Assembly (NCBI RefSeq): GCF_002305855.1
Contig: NZ_CP022163.1
Location: forward strand, 3,968,292 to 4,032,291
Direction: 5' to 3'
Origin: Melittangium boletus DSM 14713
GTDB lineage: Bacteria; Myxococcota; Myxococcia; Myxococcales; Myxococcaceae
DNA: 64,000 bases
Below, one piece after another: positions 1 to 7,895 of this stretch. The notes under the pieces are model-generated. The model was given only the letters and a program-made list of their open reading frames with translations, was not told the DNA's origin and ran no database searches. Every line of letters starts with the position of its first letter. Within the stretch, counting starts at the first letter, position 1. The translations under genes and the position numbers were made by a program.

Positions 1-389
1 CTCGCCTGCTCGCGCATCTTCACGCCCTGGAGCACCGCCGAGGTCAGGCCCGCGCCCTGGGTGGAGAACGTGTAGAGCGTCTCGACGCGCTTGAGCTCCA
101 ACGAGCGCACGGGCGGCTCGGGGGCCTCGGCCACGGCGCCCTCGGCCGGGGTGCCCTCGGAGGGAGGCGGCGTGCCCGTCCCGGCGGGCTGCACGGCCGG
201 CGTGCCCCCGTCGGTGAGCGCCGTCACCGTCCCCGCGTCGGCCTCGCCACCCGCCCCGGGAGGCGGCGCCTGGGGCGCGAAGAAGGTGGTGTAGGCGAGG
301 GTGAGCAACATCGCGAGGCCGAGCGCCATCAGCAGCCGCTTTTGGGATTCGGCCGAGTTGGGCGAGAGCGGATCCAGGTCGTTGTTCAT
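1..389 (-). CDS. yidC: Membrane protein insertase YidC (N-terminal part, runs off window)
   Basis: YidC inserts and folds inner-membrane proteins, alone or with SecYEG. Only about 129 N-terminal codons are present; the C-terminal five-helix insertase core lies outside the window. Visible are one transmembrane segment at about residues 18-35, a Pro/Gly/Ala-rich linker, and the start of the periplasmic domain (VRSLELKRVETLYTFSTQGA). The ATG at 389 begins MNNDLDPLSPNSAESQKRLL, a normal N-terminus for Gram-negative YidC. It is the last gene of the rpmH-rnpA-yidD-yidC run and starts 13 bases after the yidD stop. Confidence 0.93.
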   Translation of the reverse strand, partial: MNNDLDPLSPNSAESQKRLLMALGLAMLLTLAYTTFFAPQAPPPGAGGEADAGTVTALTDGGTPAVQPAGTGTPPPSEGTPAEGAVAEAPEPPVRSLELKRVETLYTFSTQGAGLTSAVLQGVKMREQA

Positions 390-402
390 AGGCAGGGAGC
401 GG

Positions 403-633
403 TCAGGGCACCGGGTCGAAACCACCCGGATGGAAGGGCTGGCAGCGCGACAAGCGGCGCAGGGTGAGGCCAAGGCCACGGAGGGCGCCATGCTTCTGCA
501 GCGCCTCCAGGGCGTACACGGAACAGGAGGGATGGAAACGGCAGGCGGGAGGCAGCCACCGGGAAATCCACCGCCGGTAGAAGCGGATGGGCAGCGCGAG
601 CAGCGAGGCGAGCGGACTCATCGTCGGACTCAT
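403..633 (-). CDS. yidD: Membrane protein insertion efficiency factor YidD
   Basis: Small membrane-associated protein thought to help YidC-dependent insertion. The 76 residues carry the family pattern: a hydrophobic/basic start ([18 protein letters not shown]), the core [16 protein letters not shown], and the late motif [14 protein letters not shown]. The start ATG at 633 overlaps the rnpA stop (ATGA), so the two are translationally coupled. A second in-frame ATG lies four codons later at 621. Family and context agree, so the call is firm. Confidence 0.93.
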   Translation of the reverse strand: MSPTMSPLASLLALPIRFYRRWISRWLPPACRFHPSCSVYALEALQKHGALRGLGLTLRRLSRCQPFHPGGFDPVP

Positions 634-1028
634 CGGGACTCGCGGGGGGCCGAGGGAAAGAGCCTCTGCAGCTTGCGGGTGACGCCATCGAAGGCGCGCG
701 ACACGACGGAGAAGGGAGCGTCCTTGGCGGACTGGCGCACGATGAGGACGACATCCACTCCGGGGGGCCACTGGTCCTGGCGCTTGCGGAAGCACTCGCG
801 CAGGAGCCGGCGCAGACGGGCACGCTCCACGGCGTTGCCCACCTTGCTGGAGATGGTGAGACCCACCCGGCAATGCGGCCGGCCGTTGGGCCTCACGAGC
901 CCCAGGAGACAGTCAGCGGGAATCTTCTGACCCTTCTCCTGGACCTCGAGGAACTCGCGCCGCCGCAGGAGGCGGGCGGCCTTGGGGAAGCGCTCGTCGC
1001 GAGATGGCGCCTGGCCCTCGGCCTTCAC
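630..1028 (-). CDS. rnpA: Ribonuclease P protein component
   Basis: RnpA binds the RNase P RNA and helps it cleave 5' leaders from pre-tRNAs. The product is 132 residues with an RnpA core: F-x-x-V near residue 26 ([12 protein letters not shown]), [20 protein letters not shown] carrying the RNR-like basic motif, and a late VVLIVRQSA strand. I chose the GTG at 1028, 13 bases after the rpmH stop, because upstream codons overlap rpmH. The basic motif reads [11 protein letters not shown] rather than the textbook RNRxKR, a common variation. Confidence 0.93.
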   Translation of the reverse strand: MKAEGQAPSRDERFPKAARLLRRREFLEVQEKGQKIPADCLLGLVRPNGRPHCRVGLTISSKVGNAVERARLRRLLRECFRKRQDQWPPGVDVVLIVRQSAKDAPFSVVSRAFDGVTRKLQRLFPSAPRESR

Positions 1029-1041
1029 GCGAGCGTCCGGA

Positions 1042-1194
1042 CTACTTCTTGTAGGCAGACACGACCAGACGCTTGCGGCCCTTGGCGCGGCGGCGGCTGA
1101 GCACGTCCTGGCCCGCGCGGGTGGAGTTGCGCTTGCGGAACCCGTGGGTGCGGTTGCGCTTGATTTTCGACGGCTGGTAAGTGCGCTTGGACAC
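1042..1194 (-). CDS. rpmH: 50S ribosomal protein L34
   Basis: Fifty-residue, highly basic protein starting [20 protein letters not shown] and ending in [10 protein letters not shown], the invariant L34 sequence. The start is GTG at 1194, and a good ribosome-binding site (AGGAG, read on the minus strand at about 1202-1206) lies seven bases upstream. Short length and a GTG start make it easy to miss. It heads the rpmH-rnpA-yidD-yidC operon next to dnaA, the classic arrangement near a replication origin. Confidence 0.96.
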   Translation of the reverse strand: MSKRTYQPSKIKRNRTHGFRKRNSTRAGQDVLSRRRAKGRKRLVVSAYKK

Positions 1195-1523
1195 GGCTGA
1201 ACTCCTGGGACGCTGTGGCGCTCGCCCCGGAGGCGCACGCCCTTATCCATGAGACAGAGGAAGGCGGCGCTCGTAACCCGATCTCCCACCCAAGTCAACG
1301 TCGGGATCACTTCCGGGAGTCCGGAAAGCCCCGGTCGCCGCCCACCCCCAACCCCTGGGGGAGGGGTGGGGATTCCACCCCCAAGATCGGCCGCGATCAG
1401 CCGGCGGGGTCCATGTGCCCGGAATCCCAGGGGTTGGGGTCGCGAACTTGATCGCCCGGATACCCCCTGTTAGCACCCGAGGTCCCCTGCCTGGCCCTCC
1501 GCCAGCGCACCGGAGACCCGCCC
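1195..1523. other. rpmH-dnaA intergenic region with nested inverted repeats
   Basis: This spacer must hold divergent promoters for rpmH and dnaA. It contains a perfect 14-base inverted repeat, arms at 1346-1359 and 1426-1439 (CCCCAACCCCTGGG and its complement), and between them a hairpin with arms GGGGTGG (1363-1369) and CCACCCC (1375-1381). Only one degenerate DnaA-box-like 9-mer, TTATCCATG at 1243-1251, was found and no AT-rich unwinding stretch. I cannot support calling it oriC. Confidence 0.6.
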
Positions 1524-2876
1524 GTGAACGCGCTCGCCCGCTCCTCCTCCATCCCCTCAAGTGCCGAGAATCTCTGGGATCGGATGCTCGACTGCCTCCG
1601 CCAGGACAAGCGGGACTACGCGCTCGGGTGGATCGGCCGGATGCGCCCCCTGGACGTGCGCGAGGACGTGCTCGTGCTGGGAGTGCCGGACCGCTTCTAC
1701 CGCGACTGGGTGGACGATCACTACCGCCCGCTCCTGGAGGCCACGCTCGCCAAGGTGACGGATGGGCCGGTGAAGATTGGCTATGAGGTGGTGGCGGGCC
1801 TGGCTCCGGGACCCACGCTCCAGGCCGCGCCGGCCGCCAGGCCCGAGGGAGCCCGGCCCCCGCGGATGAACGCGCGCTTCACCTTCAATACCTACGTGGT
1901 GGCGGACAGCAACCAGCTGGCGGCGGCCGCCGCGGCCGCGGTGAGCGACAGCCCCGGGCGCGCCTACAACCCGCTCTACGTCTATGGCGGCACGGGCCTG
2001 GGCAAGACGCACCTCTTGCACGCCATCGGCAATAAAATCTGGGAGCGCGACCCCACCCAGCGCGTGGTGTACCTGTCGAGCGAGCAGTTCACCAACGAGT
2101 TCATCGAGAGCGTGCGCGAGCAGCGCATGCCGGAGTTCCGGCGCAAGTTCCGCGACGAGTGCGACGTGCTGCTCATCGACGACGTGCAGTTCCTCGGGAG
2201 GAAGGAGGAGACGCAGCGCGAGTTCTTCCACACCTTCAACACCCTGCACGAGCTGGGCAAGGCCATCATCCTCACGAGCGACATGGTGCCCGCCGAGGTG
2301 CCGGGGCTGGAGGACCGGCTGCGCAGCCGCTTCAGCATGGGGCTCATCACGGACATCCAGGAGCCCACCTTCGAGACGCGCGTGGCCATCCTCCAGAAGA
2401 AGGCGGTGATGGAGGGGCTGGAGCTGCCGGACGACGTGGCGCACTTCATCGCGCGGGCCATCCAGAAGAACGTGCGCGAGCTGGAGGGAGCGCTGGTGAA
2501 GGTGAGCGCCATCCACTCGCTGAGCCGCCAGCCGGTGACGGTGGACTTCGCGGCGCACGTGCTCAAGGACGTGCTGCCCAGCCGCCAGGTCGTGGACGTG
2601 GAAGGTATCCAGAAGGAGGTGGCGCGCTACTACAAGGTGCCCGTGGAGGCCCTGAAGGAGGACCGGCGGCACAAGGCGCTCGCCCACGCGCGCCAGGTGG
2701 CCATGTACCTGAGCCGCAAGCTGACCAAGGGCTCCTTCCCGGAGATCGCCGCGCGCTTCGGCAAGGACCATTCCACCGTCATCTCCGCGGTGCGCAAGGT
2801 GGAGAAGCTGCGCGAGACCGACGCGGGCGTGAAGCGCGAGTTGGACGAGCTGGAAGCGAAGCTGACCGGCGAGTGA
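1524..2876 (+). CDS. dnaA: Chromosomal replication initiator DnaA
   Basis: AAA+ ATPase that binds DnaA boxes and opens the origin. 450 residues, normal length. Domain I is at about 15-90; a short linker follows; the AAA+ domain has Walker A GGTGLGKT (155-162) and Walker [11 protein letters not shown]. The C-terminal domain IV carries the DnaA signature region around [20 protein letters not shown] and [14 protein letters not shown]. Start is GTG at 1524. It faces away from rpmH across a 329-base gap. Confidence 0.98.
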
Positions 2877-2956
2877 CCCAACCTCCAGCGTGACTTGACT
2901 GCGGGTGACCCTTCAGGTCATCCTACCCGCGCGGTCACCACGAGAGGAGTGTGTCG

Positions 2957-3421
2957 ATGAATGGGTCCACGTCGTCGTCTCAAGCCAGGAACGAGCCAGG
3001 TCTCACCCCCGGAGAACAGCGCATCCTGGCGCTGCTCGAGGGGTGGGAGCCCCGGCTGGAGCGCCTGGAACAGGGCCAACAGCGCCTGGAACAGGGCCAA
3101 CAGCGCCTGGAACAGCGCATGGATCACATGGAACAGCGCATGGAGCGCCTGGAGCAGCAGGTCCAGACGCTGGAGGACAAGGTAGGAGTCCTCGGCCGGG
3201 ACCTCCAGATGTTGACCCTCCGGGTGGAGAGCGAAGCCGCCGCCAGCAAACAGCGCGACCGGCAATTGTCCGAGGATCTGCAGACCCTGCGAGTCGAGGT
3301 CGCGGAGCGCTTCAATCAGCACAACACCCGGCTGGAGATGCTGGAGCAGGCGGTCCAACGGCTCGGAGAGCAACTGACCGCGGCCATTCAACGGGCCTGG
3401 GCCCCCCTCCCCACCGCCTGA
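2957..3421 (+). CDS. Coiled-coil protein of unknown function
   Basis: I do not recognise a family. The 154 residues are almost entirely predicted coiled coil, with heptad-like repeats (LERLEQGQQRLEQGQQRLEQ) at about 35-65 followed by a long amphipathic helix and a final DLQTLRVEVAERFNQHNTRL stretch. The DNA at about 3060-3120 contains in-frame tandem copies of a 21-base unit encoding LEQGQQR. ATG 2957 is preferred over GTG 2951 because GAGAGGA (2942-2948) is better spaced from it. No signal peptide or membrane segment. Probably structural or a partner-binding protein. Confidence 0.75.
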   Translation: MNGSTSSSQARNEPGLTPGEQRILALLEGWEPRLERLEQGQQRLEQGQQRLEQRMDHMEQRMERLEQQVQTLEDKVGVLGRDLQMLTLRVESEAAASKQRDRQLSEDLQTLRVEVAERFNQHNTRLEMLEQAVQRLGEQLTAAIQRAWAPLPTA

Positions 3422-3462
3422 GGCGTCCGCGGCCCCCCCGGACCCACATCCGGGTGGACGCC
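3422..3462. terminator. Hairpin after the coiled-coil gene
   Basis: GGCGTCC (3422-3428) pairs with GGACGCC (3456-3462), with a second inner hairpin CCGGACCCACATCCGG. It lies directly after the stop codon of the coiled-coil gene. No T-run follows, so termination is inferred only from position and stem strength. Confidence 0.4.
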
Positions 3463-3587
3463 AGGGAGGACAACCCGGCACCGGGTTCGCTATACCTGGG
3501 GGTCGCCCGCCCACCGCGAGGCCCCCAAGCCACTCCACGCAAGGGCCCCGCGTCCGCTCTCGGGACGGGCACGGAGGAGCAACACCC

Positions 3588-4214
3588 ATGCGGTTGACGG
3601 TTTTCGGAGCGACGGGACGGGTCGGGCACACCCTGGTGCACGACGCGTTGGGGCAGGGGCACGAGGTGACGGCGTACGTTCGGGACCCGAAGCGGCTGGG
3701 CATCAAGCACGGCAGGCTCGTCATCAAGAAGGGCAGCCTGGAGGACGGCACCACCGTGGCCGAGGCCATCCGGGGCTCGGAGGTGGTGGTGAGCGCCATC
3801 GGCGCCCGGGACGCCACCCACGCCGTGACGGTCGTCACCGAGGCCACGCGCGCCATCGTGACCGCCATGAAGGCCGAGGGCGTCCAGCGGCTCGTCACCG
3901 TGGGCGCCGCGGGGCTCCTGCCGCACGCGGCCGGGGGCCTCACCGGCGAGCATGGTCTGCCTCCCTTCCTGCGCCACGCCTTCGAGGATCACCGCGGCGC
4001 CTTCCTGGGCCTGCAGGACAGTGGGCTCGACTGGGTGGTGGTGTGCCCCCCCGTCATGCCCAGCGGCGTGAAGACGGGCAAGTACCGCACCGCCGTGGAG
4101 GCCCTGCCCACCGGTGGCCGTCAGGTGTACGCCGAGGACGTGGCCGACTTCACCCTCAAGGTGGCCACGGGCCAGGAGCACCACCGGGTGCGCGTGGGCA
4201 TCGTCGGCGATTGA
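3588..4214 (+). CDS. NAD(P)-binding atypical SDR / NmrA-like protein
   Basis: 208 residues with a Rossmann start, LTVFGATGRVG at 3-13 (GxTGxxG), typical of atypical short-chain dehydrogenases such as NmrA/BVR-B-type reductases. Substrate is not predictable: the usual SDR Tyr-x-x-x-Lys is absent, as in most of this group, which may be redox sensors or flavin-reductase-like enzymes. GGAGGAGC about 10 bases before the ATG is the ribosome-binding site. No membrane segment, so cytoplasmic. The next gene starts 60 bases downstream and may be cotranscribed. Confidence 0.8.
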   Translation: MRLTVFGATGRVGHTLVHDALGQGHEVTAYVRDPKRLGIKHGRLVIKKGSLEDGTTVAEAIRGSEVVVSAIGARDATHAVTVVTEATRAIVTAMKAEGVQRLVTVGAAGLLPHAAGGLTGEHGLPPFLRHAFEDHRGAFLGLQDSGLDWVVVCPPVMPSGVKTGKYRTAVEALPTGGRQVYAEDVADFTLKVATGQEHHRVRVGIVGD

Positions 4215-4274
4215 GCGAGTGGCCAGGCGAGCGCGCCCCCTTCGAGGCCCGGCCTGGGCTAAAACGAGGGGCCC

Positions 4275-4997
4275 ATGTTCCATCCCAAGGGCCCGAGTCT
4301 GAGGGAGCTGCTCTACCAGGGCTTCCAATCCGTGGAGCGGGGCTATGATCTGCTCGCTCCCAAGTTCGAGTACACCCCCTTCCGCACACCCGAGGCGGTG
4401 GTGGCGTCGAGCCTCCTGCTCGCGGGAGCGGACCGGAGCGTGGACAGCGCCCTGGACATCTGCTGTGGCACGGGCGCGGGGATGCGCCACCTGCGCCCCC
4501 TGTGCCGCGAGCGGGTGGTCGGTCTGGACGTGAGCCAGGGAATGCTGGACGAGGCCCGGCGCCAGCTCGCGGACACCCCGGGCGAGGCCCTCCTGGAGTT
4601 CGTGCGCGGGGATGCCCTGGCGCCCCCGTGGCGGGAGGAGTTCGACCTGGTGACGAGCTTTGGCGCCTTCGGTCACATTCCAGAGGTGGACGAGCCCCGC
4701 TTCGTGGAGGGCATCCACCAGGTGCTGCGCCCCGGCGGCCGCTTCCTCTTCGTCACGAGCGATGAGCCCTCGCGGCTGCGCCCCGGCTACTGGATGGCCC
4801 GGGCCTTCAACGCGGCCATGCGCGTGCGCAACGCGCTCTGGAGCCCGCCCTTCGTCATGTACTACCTGACCTTCCTGCTGCCGCGCGCCCGCTCCCTGCT
4901 GGAGGCCCAGGGCTTCCAGGTGGAGGTCCACCGCGACGTGCTGCCCGCGCCCTTCGACCGCTATGGGCTGTGCGTGGTCATCGCGACCCGGAGTTGA
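4275..4997 (+). CDS. Class I SAM-dependent methyltransferase
   Basis: 240 residues. SAM-binding motif I is ALDICCGTGAGMRHL at about 57-71, followed by VVGLDVSQGMLDEARRQL (motif II acidic residue) and FVRGDALAPPW then FDLVTSFGAFGHIPEVDE (motif IV region). The hydrophobic stretch near PPFVMYYLTFLLPRA is typical of quinone- or lipid-directed methyltransferases, but the substrate cannot be assigned. Start ATG 4275 is the first in frame. Same strand as the upstream NAD(P)-binding gene. Confidence 0.85.
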   Translation: MFHPKGPSLRELLYQGFQSVERGYDLLAPKFEYTPFRTPEAVVASSLLLAGADRSVDSALDICCGTGAGMRHLRPLCRERVVGLDVSQGMLDEARRQLADTPGEALLEFVRGDALAPPWREEFDLVTSFGAFGHIPEVDEPRFVEGIHQVLRPGGRFLFVTSDEPSRLRPGYWMARAFNAAMRVRNALWSPPFVMYYLTFLLPRARSLLEAQGFQVEVHRDVLPAPFDRYGLCVVIATRS

Positions 4998-5047
4998 AAC
5001 CGGGAAAGCGGAGCCTGCTTGCTTGACCCGGTCAACCGACTCTTCAA

Positions 5048-5072
5048 GACTTCCTTATTTAACAAGGAAGTC
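5048..5072. other. Hairpin in the leader of the sensor kinase gene
   Basis: GACTTCCTT (5048-5056) and AAGGAAGTC (5064-5072) form a perfect 9-base stem with a 7-base AT-rich loop, ending 11 bases before the kinase ATG at 5084. No T-run follows, so it may occlude the start, be a protein-binding palindrome, or end the methyltransferase transcript. Confidence 0.5.
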
Positions 5073-5083
5073 ATCAACCCCCC

Positions 5084-6418
5084 ATGTCGCCCCCGTCGCC
5101 CCGTCCCGAGGAAGGCCCGAGTCCGAACCAGGAGCCCTGGCCTCGGCGGTGGCGGACATTCCGGGTGTTCGCCGCGACCCTGGTGCTGCTCTACCCCATG
5201 GACTGGCTCGTCCTGGGGCACTGGAGCCTCACGACCCTGGGCGTGCGGCTGGTGTGGGCCTCGCACGTCCTGCTCCACGGGGTGCTGTGGCGGAAGTTGG
5301 GGAGCCCTTGGGAGAAGCGGCTCTCGAGTCTCAACAGCGTCCTCACCAGCCTCTACTTCCTGACCATGGTGTGGTTCACGGGCGCGGGCACGAGCCCCTA
5401 CCTCAACATGGCGCTCTGTCTGCCCCTCATGATGGCGCTCGTGCGGCCGATGGACGCGCGGCCCGCGATCCTCAGCGGCGTCACCTGCGCGCTGGGGGTG
5501 TTCGCCCTGCTGTGGGAGGAGGCGCAATACCTGCATGCGGTCAATTGGGCGTCCATGGTGGGCACGGCCACCTTCATCGGGGTGTACGGCTCGGTGCACT
5601 ACCGCAAAGCGCAGGAGGCCCTGCACGAGGCCAGCGTGGAGCGCGCGCGCCGCGAGGCGATGGAGCGGCTGGCCCTGGCCGAGCGCCATCGGGCCCAGAC
5701 GGAGAAGATGGCCACGGTGGGGCGGCTCGCGGCGAGCGTCATGCACGAGGTGAACAACCCCCTGGCCTTCGTGCGCTCCAACCTGGACTTCCTTCGCACC
5801 GAGGTGATGCAGCAGCCCCTGCGCGAGGAGTCTCGCGCGGAGCTCGCCGAGGTGTTCGAGGAGACGCGCCAGGGCGTCGAGCGGATCCGGCAGATCGTCT
5901 CGGACCTCAAGGGCTTCTCGCGGATGGACATGGAGGAGCCCTGCGAGTGCGCGCTCGCGGACGTGGTGACGGACGCGGCGCGGCTGGCGGCGGTGAGGCT
6001 CAAGAACGTGGCGCGGCTGCACGTGGAGATTCCCCCGGGGCTGCCCGAGGTCTTCGCCACGCGGCGGCGGCTCGCGCAGGCCATCCTCAACCTGCTGGTG
6101 AACGCGGGGGACGCGCTGGAGGACGCCCAGGTGCGCGGCGGCGAGGTGCGAGTCACCGGCGTGGCGGAGCCGGGGCGGGTGGCGCTGCTGGTGGAGGACA
6201 ACGGACCGGGCTTCGCCCCGGAGGTGCTGCCGCACCTGTTCGAGGCCTTCTTCACCACCAAGGGGCCGGAGAAGGGCACGGGGCTGGGGCTGTCCCTGTC
6301 GCGCGAGATGGTGGAGCGCTGCGGGGGCACGCTGCGCGCGGAGAACCGGGCCGAGGGCGGTGCCCGGCTGCGCCTGGAGCTGCCCGTGCCCGCGCGCGGC
6401 CCCGGCGCGAAGGCGTGA
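5084..6418 (+). CDS. Membrane sensor histidine kinase
   Basis: 444 residues. An N-terminal block of about four to six hydrophobic segments (about 28-170) is followed by a short coiled coil and a HisKA domain with phosphoacceptor H221 in SVMHEVNNPLAFVRSNLDFL. The HATPase domain shows ILNLLVNAGDAL (N box), VEDNGPGF (G1) and GTGLGLSLSREMVERCGG (G2). There is no receiver domain and no adjacent response regulator, so it is an orphan kinase, common in myxobacteria. The ligand is unknown; the sensor is buried in the membrane with almost no periplasmic loop. Confidence 0.9.
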   Translation: MSPPSPRPEEGPSPNQEPWPRRWRTFRVFAATLVLLYPMDWLVLGHWSLTTLGVRLVWASHVLLHGVLWRKLGSPWEKRLSSLNSVLTSLYFLTMVWFTGAGTSPYLNMALCLPLMMALVRPMDARPAILSGVTCALGVFALLWEEAQYLHAVNWASMVGTATFIGVYGSVHYRKAQEALHEASVERARREAMERLALAERHRAQTEKMATVGRLAASVMHEVNNPLAFVRSNLDFLRTEVMQQPLREESRAELAEVFEETRQGVERIRQIVSDLKGFSRMDMEEPCECALADVVTDAARLAAVRLKNVARLHVEIPPGLPEVFATRRRLAQAILNLLVNAGDALEDAQVRGGEVRVTGVAEPGRVALLVEDNGPGFAPEVLPHLFEAFFTTKGPEKGTGLGLSLSREMVERCGGTLRAENRAEGGARLRLELPVPARGPGAKA

Positions 6419-6509
6419 AGGTGAACGCCCCCGGGGGATTCACGCTCCGCCCCTCCCAGGGCACGTGCTAAGCGAAGGGCCCTCGACCCCGAGGAGGCTC
6501 TCGCTCCGC

Positions 6510-7895
6510 ATGAAAGCATTCATCGCCGCCGCCGCCCTCGCCCTTGGCCTTCCGGCCTTCGCCCAGCAACAGCAGGAGGCGAAGCCGCTGAGTCCCGGGC
6601 GGGAGGCGCTGGCCATCCCCTACGAGAAGTACACGCTGCCCAACGGCCTGGAAGTCCTGCTCGCGCGCGACCCGAAGCTGCCCGTGGTGGCCGTCAACAT
6701 CTGGTACCACGTGGGCTCCTATGACGAGCAGCCGGGCCGCACCGGCTTCGCCCACCTCTTCGAGCACATGATGTTCCAGGGCTCCAAGCACGTGCCGGAC
6801 GACGTGCACATCGCCCTGCTCGAGCAGCTGGGCGCCACGGACCTCAACGGCACCACCAACTTCGACCGCACCAACTACTTCGAGACCGTGCCGAGCAACC
6901 AGCTCGCCACGGCGCTCTGGCTCGAGAGCGACCGCATGGGCTTCCTGCTCGACGCGCTCGACGAGAAGAAGCTGCGCACCCAGCAGGAGGTGGTGAAGAA
7001 CGAGCGCCGCCAGAGCGTGGAGACGCGCCCCTATGGCCTCGCGCAGGAGAAGCTCTGGCAGGCGCTCTTCCCCGCGCCCCACCCGTACTTCGGCAAGGTC
7101 ATCGGCTCCATGGCGGACCTGGACGCGGCCACCGTGGACGACGTGAAGGCCTTCTTCCGCACCTGGTACACGCCCGCCAACGCCACGCTCGCCATCGTGG
7201 GGGACTTCGACCCCCAAGAGGCGCGCGCCCTGGTGGAGAAGTACTTCGCCACGCTCCAGGGCAGCCCCAAGCCCGCGCGGCCCCAGGTGGCCCCCCTCGT
7301 CCGCGCCCAGGAGCAGGTCATCCGCCATGACGAGAAGGTGGGCACGCTGCCCCTGGTGGTGATGTCCTGGCTCACGCCGCCCTACCTGAGCACGGGGGAC
7401 GCCGTCGCGGACGTGCTCGCCAACGTGCTCGGCACGGGCAAGTCCAGCCGGCTCTACAAGCACCTGGTGGTGGACAAGGGCCTCGCGCAGAGCGTGAGCG
7501 CGTCCCAGCAGAGCCTCGGCGCCCAGTCCGTCTTCTCCGTGGAGGCCGTGGCCCGGCCCGGCGTGTCGAGCGACGCGCTCGCGCGGGAGTTGGACGCGGT
7601 GCTCGACACCGTGCGCCGCGAGGGGCCTTCCGCCGCGGAGCTCGACCAGGCCCGCACGCGCTTCGAGACGCAGATGCTCGCGGGGTTGCAATCCGTGGGC
7701 GGCTTCGGCGGCAAGGCCGACACGCTGCAGACCTACAACCACTACCACGGCGACCCGGGCTTCCTCATGGGAGACCTGGAGCGCTACGACGCGGTGACGC
7801 CCGAGGCGGTGCGCGACTTCGCCCGTGAGTACCTCAAGCCTGGCGCGCGCGTGGTGCTCCACGCCGTGCCCGCGCAGCCCAAGGAGAAGCCCTGA
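6510..7895 (+). CDS. M16 family zinc peptidase, catalytic subunit
   Basis: 461 residues beginning with a signal peptide (MKAFIAAAALALGLPAFAQQ). The inverted zinc motif HxxEH is H82-LFE-H86 in GFAHLFEHMMFQ, and a downstream Glu in NERRQSVETRP fits the third metal ligand. Insulinase-type N domain and inactive C domain are both present. ATG 6510 is preceded by GAGGAGG. Its stop overlaps the start of the next M16 gene (TGATG), so the pair is coupled and probably forms a heterodimer in the periplasm that degrades peptides. Confidence 0.92.
   Translation: MKAFIAAAALALGLPAFAQQQQEAKPLSPGREALAIPYEKYTLPNGLEVLLARDPKLPVVAVNIWYHVGSYDEQPGRTGFAHLFEHMMFQGSKHVPDDVHIALLEQLGATDLNGTTNFDRTNYFETVPSNQLATALWLESDRMGFLLDALDEKKLRTQQEVVKNERRQSVETRPYGLAQEKLWQALFPAPHPYFGKVIGSMADLDAATVDDVKAFFRTWYTPANATLAIVGDFDPQEARALVEKYFATLQGSPKPARPQVAPLVRAQEQVIRHDEKVGTLPLVVMSWLTPPYLSTGDAVADVLANVLGTGKSSRLYKHLVVDKGLAQSVSASQQSLGAQSVFSVEAVARPGVSSDALARELDAVLDTVRREGPSAAELDQARTRFETQMLAGLQSVGGFGGKADTLQTYNHYHGDPGFLMGDLERYDAVTPEAVRDFAREYLKPGARVVLHAVPAQPKEKP

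Noticed and set aside
1243..1251. DnaA box marking oriC
   Set aside because: A single 7-of-9 match without neighbours or AT-rich DNA is not enough.
1557..2771. 404-codon open frame antisense to dnaA
   Set aside because: High-GC third-position effect; composition is His/Leu/Arg-rich shadow and dnaA on the other strand is certain.
2951..2956. GTG start two codons before the coiled-coil gene ATG
   Set aside because: The ribosome-binding site GAGAGGA is too close to the GTG and well spaced for the ATG at 2957.
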